Shown here: piece after piece, positions 1 to 8,339 of the stretch | How the letters are laid out: each line of letters starts with the position of its first letter | Position numbering within the stretch: the stretch's first letter is position 1 | Made by a program: the position numbers and the translations under genes | The notes under the pieces: model-generated | Told to the model about the DNA's origin: nothing | Database searches by the model: none | Seen by the model: only the letters and a program-made list of their open reading frames with translations | Assembly (NCBI GenBank): GCA_029977605.1 | Contig: JAPOKN010000001.1 | Coordinates: 32,567 to 96,566 of the forward strand | Length of the DNA: 64,000 nt | Direction: 5' to 3' | From: Methanobacteriota archaeon | Lineage (GTDB): Archaea > Thermoplasmatota > Poseidoniia > MGIII > CG-Epi1

Positions 1-1806
1 AAATCACGAAAGAGTAATCGTGAAAAGATTCATTATTACATAGAGAGAGATTTGATAGGTTATGGTAAAATTGATACCATGATGCAAGATCCTAATATTG
101 AGGACGTTTCTTGTGACGGCCCAGGAGTTGAAATTTTCGTTTACCACAGAAGATTTGAATCTTTAAGGACAAATGTGATGTGGGAAGATGAATTAGAACT
201 TGAACAATACATAATTCGTATGGCTCAGCGTTGTGGTAAACATATTTCGATTGCTGAACCGCTTCTTGATGCAACATTAATGGATGGTTCACGTATAGTC
301 ATGACTCTGGGTAGAGAAGTATCTACCAAAGGTTCGACATTTACGATTCGGCGTTTCAGGGATGAACCATTTACTCCTGTGGATTTACTCGAATTCAAAA
401 CGTTTTCATCTATGCAAATAGCATTTTTCTGGCTCGCAATGCAATATGGAATGTCTATGTTGTTTGTGGGAGGTACGGCTTCCGGAAAAACAACTTCGCT
501 TAATGCTTGCTCACTATTCCTTCCTTGGCAACATAAAATTGTCAGTATTGAAGAAACACGTGAGTTGAATTTACCACATCCTAATTGGATTCCAGGATGT
601 ACTAGGCAAGGTTTCGGAGGTGAATCGGCAGGAAGCGGTGTAAAGGCAGCTGGAGAAGTTGACATGTATGATTTGCTACGAGCAGCTTTAAGGGAACGTC
701 CAGAATACATTATTGTAGGAGAAATTAGAGGTGCCGAAGCTTATGTTCTTTTCCAGGCTATGGCAACGGGACACACAACATACTCTACTTTCCACGCAGA
801 TTCGATTCAGAGTTTAGTTCACCGTTTGGAAAATAAGCCGATTGAAATTCCTAGAGTTTTAATTCCAGCATTAGATGGTATATCCATTCAAATCCAGACT
901 AGAGTTGGTGGAAAACGTGTAAGAAGAAATAAAGGAATTATAGAAATTATAGGTATTGATCCCCATTCTCACGAATTACTCACAAACGAAGCATTCAGGT
1001 GGGACAACACTGTAGATGAATTTGTTTTCACAGGTAAATCTTACATATTTGAAAAAATAATGATGAAAGCTAATCTCAATCGTGTTGAGATTATGGATGA
1101 GACCAAGAGAAGACAATTAGTAATCGAATGGTGTTTGAAGAAAGGAATTAGAGATTACAAAGACTTTGCAAGGGTAGTTGCAGAATATTATGTACATCCT
1201 GAAGATGTAATGAGACAAGTTTACGAAGATATGCAGGTTGGAGGCAAGAAACGTAGGCGTAAAGTTGAAGACAGAGATTTAGATTTATCGAGCTCGGACG
1301 ATGCTGAAGTAGATGTGTCAGATTTCCCGCCAAAGGTTAGGCAAAAGTATCAAACACGTGAAGCTAAGGAACAAGCCGCTAGAGCTAAGAGTGATGCAAA
1401 AATTTCGCAAACAGACGATCCTACTAAGAGAGCTAATCTAATTGCTAAAGAAGAGCAGAGAAGAGCAAAAGTAGAAGCTAGATTAGAGAGCGATCAGTTA
1501 AAAGATCAAGCCTATTATGTACCATTGAAGCAATTAAAACCATTAGCTAAGCAAATAAGCCTAGGTGATGTATCATCATTAAATGAAGTTGAAGGAAGAA
1601 GAATGTTAAAAGATGTCCGTTCAGAAATGAATAAAAAGTCTAAGGCAGAAACTAATATTTCTAAACTAGATGCTTCAGATAAAAAAGAAAAGGCAATTTC
1701 TTCAGAGGAAGAAAGAGCATCTAAGGCATTGAACAGTCTAAAAGCTAAGCTAGCAAATAGGGTACAGCGATCAGCTAACCCACGTTGGTGGCATTCATGG
1801 CTCTGA
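1..1806 (+). CDS. FlaI/PilB-like type IV pilus or archaellum assembly ATPase (5' partial)
   Basis: This secretion ATPase would power assembly of a type IV pilus or archaellum-like filament from the cytoplasmic face of the membrane. The reading frame is open from base 1, so the N-terminus lies outside the window; the first in-window start-like codon (TTG at 52) falls inside conserved sequence and is unlikely to be the start. Visible motifs are Walker A GGTASGKTT (about 469-495), the Asp/His-box region around SIEETRELNLPH, Walker B IIVGEIRG and the HADS motif. The LPHPNWIP and RPEYIIVGEIRG stretches are typical of archaeal FlaI/PilB rather than bacterial TadA. After the ATPase core (about base 1230) there is an odd charged, Lys/Glu-rich tail of about 185 residues, probably helical or disordered. 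The stop overlaps the next membrane gene, so the two are translationally coupled. The family call is firm; whether it builds a pilus or an archaellum is not decidable here. Confidence 0.9.
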   Translation, partial: KSRKSNREKIHYYIERDLIGYGKIDTMMQDPNIEDVSCDGPGVEIFVYHRRFESLRTNVMWEDELELEQYIIRMAQRCGKHISIAEPLLDATLMDGSRIVMTLGREVSTKGSTFTIRRFRDEPFTPVDLLEFKTFSSMQIAFFWLAMQYGMSMLFVGGTASGKTTSLNACSLFLPWQHKIVSIEETRELNLPHPNWIPGCTRQGFGGESAGSGVKAAGEVDMYDLLRAALRERPEYIIVGEIRGAEAYVLFQAMATGHTTYSTFHADSIQSLVHRLENKPIEIPRVLIPALDGISIQIQTRVGGKRVRRNKGIIEIIGIDPHSHELLTNEAFRWDNTVDEFVFTGKSYIFEKIMMKANLNRVEIMDETKRRQLVIEWCLKKGIRDYKDFARVVAEYYVHPEDVMRQVYEDMQVGGKKRRRKVEDRDLDLSSSDDAEVDVSDFPPKVRQKYQTREAKEQAARAKSDAKISQTDDPTKRANLIAKEEQRRAKVEARLESDQLKDQAYYVPLKQLKPLAKQISLGDVSSLNEVEGRRMLKDVRSEMNKKSKAETNISKLDASDKKEKAISSEEERASKALNSLKAKLANRVQRSANPRWWHSWL

Positions 1807-2744
1807 CCGGTTTAACTGGCTTCGAAACCTTCAGCCGAGTTTTACTTGGTTGGTTTGGCCGAATGGTTACAAAAGATTCGGTTGATTTAAAAAATCAATT
1901 AGTAAAAGCAAGAATTCCACTTCTTCCAGAAGATTACGTAGCGTCCTCAGCTATGCAAGTAATTTTAGCTTTTTTAGGAGGGATAGCTGTTTCTCTTGCC
2001 ATTGTTGGATTTCTAGTCCCACAACTTGAGACAATGGATGATCCTGCCAATGCAGGGGAGAAATTTGATATTTCAAATACTATTCAATATGCAATTATTG
2101 GTCTTTTGGTATTTGTTTTGCCTGCTTTGATTGCTTTAGTACAATTTTTGACTCCAGCATTATTAGAAAGTAGTAGAGGAACCAATATGGATAGGCAAAT
2201 TCCGTTTGCTGCAAGTTATGTTTCTGCAATGGCTGCAGCTAACGCAACTCCTTCGATGACTTTCAAATCTTTAGCTAGGAATAAAGATATTTACGGAGAA
2301 ATTTCTAACGAAGCAGCATGGATTTACCACAGCATGGAATTCATGGGAAGAGACTTAGTTACAACCTTAAAAGAGGCAGTTGACAGAACGCCCTCAGAGA
2401 GATTTGCAGAGTTTATTCAAGGAATTATAGGAACAGTAACTTCAGGAGGTAATCTCAAATTGTATTTCCTTAACCGTTCCGAGTATTATGCTCAACAAAA
2501 CAGAGTTCATGTCAAAGATGTTTTACAACAGATGGCTTTGTTTTCTGAAGCCTACGTAGTTGTAGCTGTGGCATTGCCTATTTTCGCTATGATTATTGCA
2601 GTTATTACTTTTTGGGTTTCAGGAGCAGGTATGAAGCTTGAAGAAATACACATGTACTTGTTAATATTTGCAGGATTTCCAGTAATTCAGTTAATTTTTT
2701 CAGGTCTATTCTACAGTTTAAGTTCGGAGATATCAAACGATTAA
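1797..2744 (+). CDS. Type IV pilus platform membrane protein, T2SSF (FlaJ/PilC/TadC-like)
   Basis: This is the inner-membrane platform partner of the preceding ATPase, 315 residues from the ATG at 1797. TTG 1785 and GTG 1788 are in-frame alternatives, but ATG 1797 has a GGTGG sequence just upstream. It has paired hydrophobic segments near residues 48-75 and 95-120, a T2SSF cytoplasmic region near 130-240 and two more segments near 250-310. The start overlaps the ATPase stop by 10 bases and the stop shares one base with the next ATG. Archaellar FlaJ is usually one protein with two T2SSF modules; here the two modules are separate genes. Confidence 0.85.
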   Translation: MALTGLTGFETFSRVLLGWFGRMVTKDSVDLKNQLVKARIPLLPEDYVASSAMQVILAFLGGIAVSLAIVGFLVPQLETMDDPANAGEKFDISNTIQYAIIGLLVFVLPALIALVQFLTPALLESSRGTNMDRQIPFAASYVSAMAAANATPSMTFKSLARNKDIYGEISNEAAWIYHSMEFMGRDLVTTLKEAVDRTPSERFAEFIQGIIGTVTSGGNLKLYFLNRSEYYAQQNRVHVKDVLQQMALFSEAYVVVAVALPIFAMIIAVITFWVSGAGMKLEEIHMYLLIFAGFPVIQLIFSGLFYSLSSEISND

Positions 2745-3982
2745 TGGCTATTAAAGGCAATTTACAGAAGAAGGTATATCGCGATAAGCGAACCGGCGTA
2801 AAGCGAAGATGGATGGAATACAGCAAAGTTGAAAGGTGGCTGTCGGTTAGAGATAAAGTAACTGATTGGGCTCCAGCATTTGTAGCATTTTTTTCTATAA
2901 TTTTCGCATTATTTTTCTTTATGATTGCTAATATCAATAATACTACCGATGCTCAAACATTAGTAGTTGATACTGATGCAGATAAACAGTTTGATAACCC
3001 TTGGCACATGAATGACGGTCAATTTTCATTTACATTTGGTAATACATACAATGAAGCAGGTGGCCAGCAAAATCGTGTCGAAGCAATATATGGATTAGGT
3101 CTTCCGGCAATTAGAAGTAATGAATCTGTTGATTCTGACCCATTGGTAGATGGAATCGAGAATGAAATGACAGCTAATGAATGGTTCCGCTCATTTCCAG
3201 AGATTTCTGCAATTGATTATATTGTATTTGGAGTTATATCACTGATTTTACCTTATGGAATTTACGGATACCGAAGAGATCAAATTAGGGCTAGAGTCGA
3301 AGAAAAATTCCCTGATTTTTTAAGAGATTTGGCAGAATATTGGAAAGGCGGTCTTAGTATGACTGTAGCTATTCAAACACTTGCTAAAGGAGAATATGGA
3401 AATCTTAATGATGAAGTTAATAAGATGTCTTCACAAATTTCTTGGGGGGTTTCTTTTGGTGAAGTTTTGGAAATGTTTACAGAAAGAGTGACCTCGCCTA
3501 TTGTTACTCGTGCAGTTAGGATGGTAGATGAGGCTAATAGGGCAGGCGGTAAAATTTCAGATATTTTACTTGCAGCTTCATACGATGCCCGAGAGATTAA
3601 AGCTCTTGAAACTGAAAGAAGGCAAGAAGTAGGTAGTTATGTTACTGTTATTTACGCATCTTTCTTTGTTTATCTTGGAATAATTTTAGTTTTAGCTTCT
3701 ACATTTATTCCTGCTATTGTTGACTCTTCTGCAGCTACTGGCGGCAGCGGATCAATGTCGATTGGTAACTTAACTATTAGGGAAATGAATGAAGTTTGGA
3801 TCTCAACAGTTTTCCTTTACAGTTTAATAATTCAAGGAACCGGAATGGGACTGGCAGCAGGTTTCATGTCTACAGGTAGATTATATTCAGCATTTTTGAG
3901 AGCTTCATTTCTTTTGTTCCTGGGCTGGTTTATTTTTGAATTAGCAGGCATTACAACATCAATGATTACTCCACAAATTTAG
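2744..3982 (+). CDS. Second type IV pilus platform membrane protein, T2SSF
   Basis: This 412-residue membrane protein has a basic N-terminus, a membrane segment near residues 45-65, an extracytoplasmic stretch of about 90 residues, a membrane segment near 160-175, a T2SSF domain (about 185-290, beginning FPDFLRDLAEYWKGG) and two to three C-terminal membrane segments. The start shares one base with the upstream stop (TAATG). Together with the previous gene it makes a two-protein platform for the ATPase. The extracytoplasmic insert between the first two membrane segments is unusual for the family and could contact pilin-like subunits. The domain call is firm; the exact partner filament is unknown. 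Confidence 0.85.
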   Translation: MAIKGNLQKKVYRDKRTGVKRRWMEYSKVERWLSVRDKVTDWAPAFVAFFSIIFALFFFMIANINNTTDAQTLVVDTDADKQFDNPWHMNDGQFSFTFGNTYNEAGGQQNRVEAIYGLGLPAIRSNESVDSDPLVDGIENEMTANEWFRSFPEISAIDYIVFGVISLILPYGIYGYRRDQIRARVEEKFPDFLRDLAEYWKGGLSMTVAIQTLAKGEYGNLNDEVNKMSSQISWGVSFGEVLEMFTERVTSPIVTRAVRMVDEANRAGGKISDILLAASYDAREIKALETERRQEVGSYVTVIYASFFVYLGIILVLASTFIPAIVDSSAATGGSGSMSIGNLTIREMNEVWISTVFLYSLIIQGTGMGLAAGFMSTGRLYSAFLRASFLLFLGWFIFELAGITTSMITPQI

Positions 3983-3992
3983 GAGACAATGG

Positions 3993-4445
3993 ATGAAAAA
4001 TACTAAAGGGCAGATGCATGTTTTGGAAGTATTGCTTGTAGGAGTATTATTTACTTCAGCAGTGAATGTGGCAGTTAATATCCTGCCCACAAGTGATGCA
4101 GATAATTCAGAACAAAGTGATCTTTATTTTTCAGGAATGGAAATATTAGAAATATTAGATAATTGGGAGCCATCGAATTCTGATATTTCGGCTAAGCACA
4201 ATGCCTCAACACTATCATGGTGGTTGGCTACGAATAATGATTCAGCAATAAAGGAATACCTCGATGCAGGTTTGTCTTCTTCAATTTCATACAGACTAGA
4301 AGCCACTCACGGTTCACAAGATGAGGTTATTGTCGACAGGGAAATCCCCGATGGGGAAGTAAGCACTTCTTTTAGACTGGTGTGGAGCGATAATGAGCTT
4401 TGGGATTTAAGTCTGCATTTATGGTACGGCTATAGGGAGGCCTAA
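3993..4445 (+). CDS. Small pilin-like membrane protein with KGQ N-terminal motif
   Basis: This 150-residue protein starts with a short basic leader, NTKGQ, followed by one hydrophobic helix (about residues 9-30) and a polar acidic domain, the plan of archaeal pilins cleaved by a class III signal peptidase after a basic-Gly pair. A Glu soon after the KGQ (QMHVLE) recalls the conserved Glu of mature pilins. Small proteins starting with RGQ are, from memory, common beside PilB/PilC genes in haloarchaea. It lies 10 bases after the platform gene and overlaps the next pilin-like gene by one base. It could be a minor pilin or an assembly factor. Cleavage is inferred only. Confidence 0.6.
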   Translation: MKNTKGQMHVLEVLLVGVLFTSAVNVAVNILPTSDADNSEQSDLYFSGMEILEILDNWEPSNSDISAKHNASTLSWWLATNNDSAIKEYLDAGLSSSISYRLEATHGSQDEVIVDREIPDGEVSTSFRLVWSDNELWDLSLHLWYGYREA

Positions 4446-4834
4446 TGAATACTAAAGGTCAACTTCTTTTAGTTTCAGGTCTTCTAATGTCTATCACATT
4501 GATAGCAGTTAGCAGTACTATTACACATTCGGTTAATATGGGCGCACATCAAGGTGAAAGACATGATTTAACACCTCAAATAAGCTCAATTGAAAGTAAT
4601 TTTCCTTTAGCTTTGGAATATCAGATTAATCAAGATGATGGTTCAGTATCAATAATTGAATCATTTGAGACTGTAGCTGAAGATTTTGAATATCTATTTG
4701 CACTTAGGGGAATTTCTTTATCTTTTGATCTAACATCATCTTCCTTGAATTCAGGAACCTATAATTTTGTTTATGAATATATTATGGGTGATGGAATAAT
4801 CACTATCACATTGTCTAAAACGACGACCTTTTAA
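4445..4834 (+). CDS. Small pilin-like membrane protein with KGQ N-terminal motif
   Basis: This 129-residue protein starts MNTKGQ and runs directly into a hydrophobic helix (about residues 6-27), then a polar ectodomain. The leader nearly repeats that of the preceding gene, which suggests both are processed by the same prepilin peptidase or inserted the same way. The ATG shares one base with the upstream stop. It is the last gene of the pilus operon; the convergent gene on the other strand ends one base later. The downstream sequence is T-rich. The function as a minor pilin is inferred from leader type and position. Confidence 0.6.
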   Translation: MNTKGQLLLVSGLLMSITLIAVSSTITHSVNMGAHQGERHDLTPQISSIESNFPLALEYQINQDDGSVSIIESFETVAEDFEYLFALRGISLSFDLTSSSLNSGTYNFVYEYIMGDGIITITLSKTTTF

Positions 4835-4835
4835 T

Positions 4836-5150
4836 TTAATCTTGTGAAGATGTAAAAGAGGAAATAGTTCTTTTAAACATTCCACCGAAACCAATTACTG
4901 TAGTTATTAGGATTCCAACGAACATTATTAGATAACCTAAGTATAAATTTTCCAAATTATTATTAAAATCAGATTGGTTTGCGTCTCCATTAAGTGCCAT
5001 TAAACTGATAAGGCCTAATATAAATCCTCCAATTAATAAAATAAATCCTAAACTAATTCCTATTTCTGAAGTTGTAAATCCATCTTCTTCCACATCTGGT
5101 TTTCCTTTAAAATCTGGAAAATCATCCTTACCTGTTTCTTCATCAGACAT
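4836..5150 (-). CDS. Small two-helix membrane protein, function unknown
   Basis: This protein of 104 residues has an acidic N-terminus (about residues 1-27) and two strongly hydrophobic helices (about 30-52 and 70-92), ending in a Ser/Thr-rich tail. No family is recognised. It lies downstream of CTP synthase? No: it is on the same strand, 44 bases beyond the pyrG stop, so it may be the last gene of a pyrG transcript. Its 3' end abuts the convergent pilin-like gene with a single base between them. The long hydrophobic runs and codon use like its neighbours support it as a real gene. Confidence 0.6.
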   Translation of the reverse strand: MSDEETGKDDFPDFKGKPDVEEDGFTTSEIGISLGFILLIGGFILGLISLMALNGDANQSDFNNNLENLYLGYLIMFVGILITTVIGFGGMFKRTISSFTSSQD

Positions 5151-5194
5151 AAGATAGCCAGAAATAATAGGTTAATAAGCTTGCCCTTATTATT

Positions 5195-6796
5195 TTAGTT
5201 TATTTTCTTATGTTCTAAAGCAGCTTTCACTAATCCAAAATGTAATGGCGACGGATTATCAGGTCTTGATTTAAACTCAGGATGAAATTGTGATGCCATA
5301 AAATAAGGATGGTTTTCTAACTCAAGAATCTCCATACGTCTTCCACTCTTATCTCTTCCAGTATATTTCATTCCCTTTTCTTCAATTTGCGATATATATT
5401 CTGGATTGATTTCGTATCTGTGACGATGCCTTTCAAATATAGTATTACTATTGTATAACTCTTGGGCTTTTCCTCCTGAAATCACAACTTCATGGTCACC
5501 TAATCTCATAGTAGCTCCCATATCCTTTACACCTTCTTGTTCAGGTAAGATGTCTATTACAGGATGCTTTCCTTCAGAATCTAACTCTGATGAATTAGCA
5601 TCTTTTAATCCTAAAACGTTACGAGCGAATTCTACAGTAGCTAGCTGAAATCCGAAACAAACACCGAGGTATGGAGTATTAGTTTCACGAGCCCATTTAG
5701 CACTCATTATTTTTCCCTCTGAGCCTCTACTTCCGAATCCACCAGGAACTAGAACACCATTTACGCCTTCAAGGCTTTTTGTATTTCCACTATCTTCTAA
5801 ATCAGGAGCTTCAATCCACCTTATTTTCACTTTACAATCAAGTAATGCACCTGCATACCTCAAGGATTCCTCGTGGGATATGTACGAATCTTTCAAGTCA
5901 GTATATTTTCCTATTAAAGCAATTTCTACACCATTTTTACCATTTGAAATCCTCTCAGCAAAATCTTCCCATTTAGTAAGGTCCGGTGTTTTAGGCGTAA
6001 GTCCTAGACGTTTCTCAACTAAGTCAGGTAATTTTTGATCGAGGAAGACCATAGGTACATCGTAAATGGATCTTGCATCAGGTGCAGAGATTACACATTC
6101 ACGAGGTATATCAGCAAAAAATGCTATTTTTGTAGCTATTTCTTCTTCAAGTTTTGTACTACTTCTTCCCACAATAATGTCAGGTCTTATTCCAAGTCCC
6201 TGTAGTTCTTTTACAGAATGTTGAGTTGGCTTTGTTTTTTGTTCTCCTACTGCACCTACTACTGGAACTAGTGTTGTATGAATGACCATTACATTTTCTT
6301 TGCCTTCTAACCTTCCCAATAACCTAACAGCCTCCATAAACGGCATCGATTCAATATCTCCTACGGTACCTCCTAATTCCACCATACAAATGTCAGCTTC
6401 AGCACTTTTAGCAGCATTTTGTATTCCATCTACAATTTCACGAACTACGTGTGGAATTATTTGAACAGTTTGACCTAGATAATCACCGCGCCTTTCTTTT
6501 TCGATTACATTTTTGAAAACTTTTCCTGTAGTAATATTATGTTCTTTTGTTAAATTACAACTTAAAAACCTTTCATAATTCCCTAAATCTAAATCTACCT
6601 CTGAACCATCAGTCATTACAAAGACTTCACCGTGTTCGTATGGATTCATAGTCCCAGCATCTACGTTTAGATAAGGGTCAATTTTAACAGCTGTAACTTT
6701 GTATCCTGCGCGTTGCAGTAGTAGGCCAGTAGAAGACGATGTAATTCCTTTTCCTATCCCAGAAAGAACTCCGCCGGTCACAAGTATATATTTCAT
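5195..6796 (-). CDS. pyrG: CTP synthase
   Basis: CTP synthase makes CTP from UTP, ATP and glutamine, the last step of pyrimidine nucleotide synthesis. The 533-residue length matches the family. The N-terminal synthetase domain shows the P-loop GGVLSGIGKGITSS at residues 8-21 and KIDPYLNVDAGTM; the C-terminal class I glutamine amidotransferase domain shows GGFGSRG, the nucleophile region LGVCFGFQLA and FHPEFKSRP. The ATG at 6796 begins MKYILVTGGV, the expected start. It diverges from the MBL-fold gene across a 78-base gap. Dihydroorotase and dCMP deaminase, elsewhere in the window, belong to the same nucleotide network. Confidence 0.98.
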   Translation of the reverse strand: MKYILVTGGVLSGIGKGITSSSTGLLLQRAGYKVTAVKIDPYLNVDAGTMNPYEHGEVFVMTDGSEVDLDLGNYERFLSCNLTKEHNITTGKVFKNVIEKERRGDYLGQTVQIIPHVVREIVDGIQNAAKSAEADICMVELGGTVGDIESMPFMEAVRLLGRLEGKENVMVIHTTLVPVVGAVGEQKTKPTQHSVKELQGLGIRPDIIVGRSSTKLEEEIATKIAFFADIPRECVISAPDARSIYDVPMVFLDQKLPDLVEKRLGLTPKTPDLTKWEDFAERISNGKNGVEIALIGKYTDLKDSYISHEESLRYAGALLDCKVKIRWIEAPDLEDSGNTKSLEGVNGVLVPGGFGSRGSEGKIMSAKWARETNTPYLGVCFGFQLATVEFARNVLGLKDANSSELDSEGKHPVIDILPEQEGVKDMGATMRLGDHEVVISGGKAQELYNSNTIFERHRHRYEINPEYISQIEEKGMKYTGRDKSGRRMEILELENHPYFMASQFHPEFKSRPDNPSPLHFGLVKAALEHKKIN

Positions 6797-6848
6797 TGAC
6801 TCAACGGACTAATACATGTTGGAAGCTCCCTATAAGGCCGTCGGTCCA

Positions 6849-6854
6849 CTTAAA
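6849..6854 (+). promoter_or_regulatory. Weak TATA-like element upstream of the MBL-fold gene
   Basis: An AT-rich element (CTTAAA) is centred about 23 bases upstream of the GTG at 6875. With no Shine-Dalgarno sequence and an in-frame stop at 6866-6868, this fits a leaderless transcript starting at the GTG. The element is short and only suggestive. Confidence 0.35.
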
Positions 6855-6874
6855 CCCCTTTTCATTGATATATT

Positions 6875-7777
6875 GTGACAATAGATATCAAACGGCATAA
6901 TAGCAAATTATTTTGGTTTGATTTAGAGCCCAACAATGAAAAAGAATTTATTACAATTTATATTTTAATAGATGATAAAATAACACTAATTGAAACAGGT
7001 CCAGCTTGTTCACATGATAACTTAATTAGGGGAATAAATGAAGCTGGATTTACATTGTCAGATATAGACTTTATTATTCCTACTCACATTCACTTAGATC
7101 ATTTTGGCGGAGGAGGGCACATTATGGAAGTTTGCCATAATGCTAAAGCAGTAGTACATCCAAATGCAGTTTATCATATTTCTAATATAGATAAGTGGTG
7201 GTCAGGTAGTCTTGATTTTTTAGGAGATGTTGCAGAGCTATACGGAGAGCCTCTACCAATTCCTGAAGAAAGGATAATATCAGCTGAAGACGGTTTTAAG
7301 CTGGATTTAGGGTCATCAACGTTGAATGCCATGCACACACCTGGACATGCTCCACATCACATAACCTGGATAAATAATGAGTCAGCTTTTGTTGGCGATT
7401 CTCTAGGGCTTTGGTATCCGGAGATAAATAAGGCATTTCCAGTTACTCCAGGATATTACCGGCACGATTTGGCTCTGCAAAGCATAAGCAACATGTCTAA
7501 ATTGAATATAGATGAATTATTTTATACACATTTTGGACCGAGGCCAGCAGCAGGTGCTTTTCAGCAGACTATTAATGAATTTGAGACTTGGATGTCTATT
7601 GTTGAAGATGGTATTAATGAAAGTCTCAGTTCAAAAGAAATATTGGGTACTTTATTTTTAACGCAAGACGGATTAAAGCTTACAGATATTAAGCATGGAA
7701 TACATCAGAGAAACACTCATTTAGGTTCCATTGAAGGGATGATGGGTTGGATTAAAAGAGAAAATGAGAAAAACTAA
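6875..7777 (+). CDS. MBL-fold metallohydrolase
   Basis: This protein is a metallo-beta-lactamase-fold hydrolase of 300 residues. The metal-binding motif THIHLDHFGG places His71, His73, Asp75 and His76; later ligands are in HTPGHAPHH and GDSLG. The C-terminal 70 residues look like the helical domain seen in glyoxalase II-like or lactonase-like members. The start is GTG because an in-frame stop lies at 6866-6868. The stop overlaps the following oxygenase gene by 14 bases, so the three genes 6875-8886 form one operon. The substrate is unknown; thioester, lactone and phosphodiester hydrolysis are all possible. Confidence 0.88.
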   Translation: MTIDIKRHNSKLFWFDLEPNNEKEFITIYILIDDKITLIETGPACSHDNLIRGINEAGFTLSDIDFIIPTHIHLDHFGGGGHIMEVCHNAKAVVHPNAVYHISNIDKWWSGSLDFLGDVAELYGEPLPIPEERIISAEDGFKLDLGSSTLNAMHTPGHAPHHITWINNESAFVGDSLGLWYPEINKAFPVTPGYYRHDLALQSISNMSKLNIDELFYTHFGPRPAAGAFQQTINEFETWMSIVEDGINESLSSKEILGTLFLTQDGLKLTDIKHGIHQRNTHLGSIEGMMGWIKRENEKN

Positions 7778-8339
7778 TACTATTTCAACAGTTGAGCAAT
7801 CTCCATACCCTCATGTGGTTGTGGAAGATTTTCTAGACGAGGATACCTTAGATTTAGTAATTGATGCACTTGCAGGACTTGAGTACAGTTTCAGTGAATC
7901 TGATCTTTTTAGTTATTGGGCAAGTGTGAAGTTAACTGACATTGATCATCCTGCACTCAACGTATTAAGAGAAGATCTAGGCGATAGGTTGTGGAGAAAA
8001 GAAGTTTCACAAGCTTTTCAAGTTTCTAAATTATCTAGAATTGACATGGCTGCATACGTTTACGGGCAAGGGGATTTTTTACTGCCACACGATGATCAAG
8101 TAGAAGATCGCATCATCGCTTACAGTTTACATCTAACTCCAGATTTAGAAGAATTGGATGGAGGTTCGCTAGATCTTTTTGAAGGCAGAAAAGATGGTAC
8201 TTCTAAATTAGTCAAATCAATAATTCCTAAATTTAATTCATTGAATATGTTCGAGGTTTCGGAGACCTCTTGGCACCAAGTTAGTGAAATTTTAACAGAT
8301 ATTCAGCGATTAACTCTTACAGGCTGGTACCATGTCTGA
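7764..8339 (+). CDS. 2-oxoglutarate/Fe(II) oxygenase, Ofd1/Tpa1 (OGFOD1)-like catalytic domain
   Basis: This is a prolyl hydroxylase-family dioxygenase using Fe(II), O2 and 2-oxoglutarate. The 191 residues correspond to the N-terminal catalytic jelly-roll of eukaryotic Tpa1/Ofd1: iron ligands His109 and Asp111 in LLPHDDQ, distal ligand His171 in TSWHQVSEI, and the 2-oxoglutarate Arg182 in QRLTLTGWYH, 11 residues after the distal His as in yeast Tpa1. DGGSLDLFEG is also family-like. Eukaryotic homologues hydroxylate a proline of ribosomal protein uS12 (Rps23). The gene overlaps the MBL gene by 14 bases and the next gene, which looks like the matching C-terminal domain, by 8. The enzyme class is firm; a uS12 target is inference. 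Confidence 0.88.
   Translation: MRKTNTISTVEQSPYPHVVVEDFLDEDTLDLVIDALAGLEYSFSESDLFSYWASVKLTDIDHPALNVLREDLGDRLWRKEVSQAFQVSKLSRIDMAAYVYGQGDFLLPHDDQVEDRIIAYSLHLTPDLEELDGGSLDLFEGRKDGTSKLVKSIIPKFNSLNMFEVSETSWHQVSEILTDIQRLTLTGWYHV

Noticed and set aside
225..710. Open frame of 161 codons on the minus strand
   Set aside because: It lies entirely opposite the conserved ATPase core and shows no family motif.
1797..3982. A single FlaJ gene broken by a frameshift
   Set aside because: Each half has its own full T2SSF domain, membrane helices and a TAATG junction, as in a true two-gene platform.
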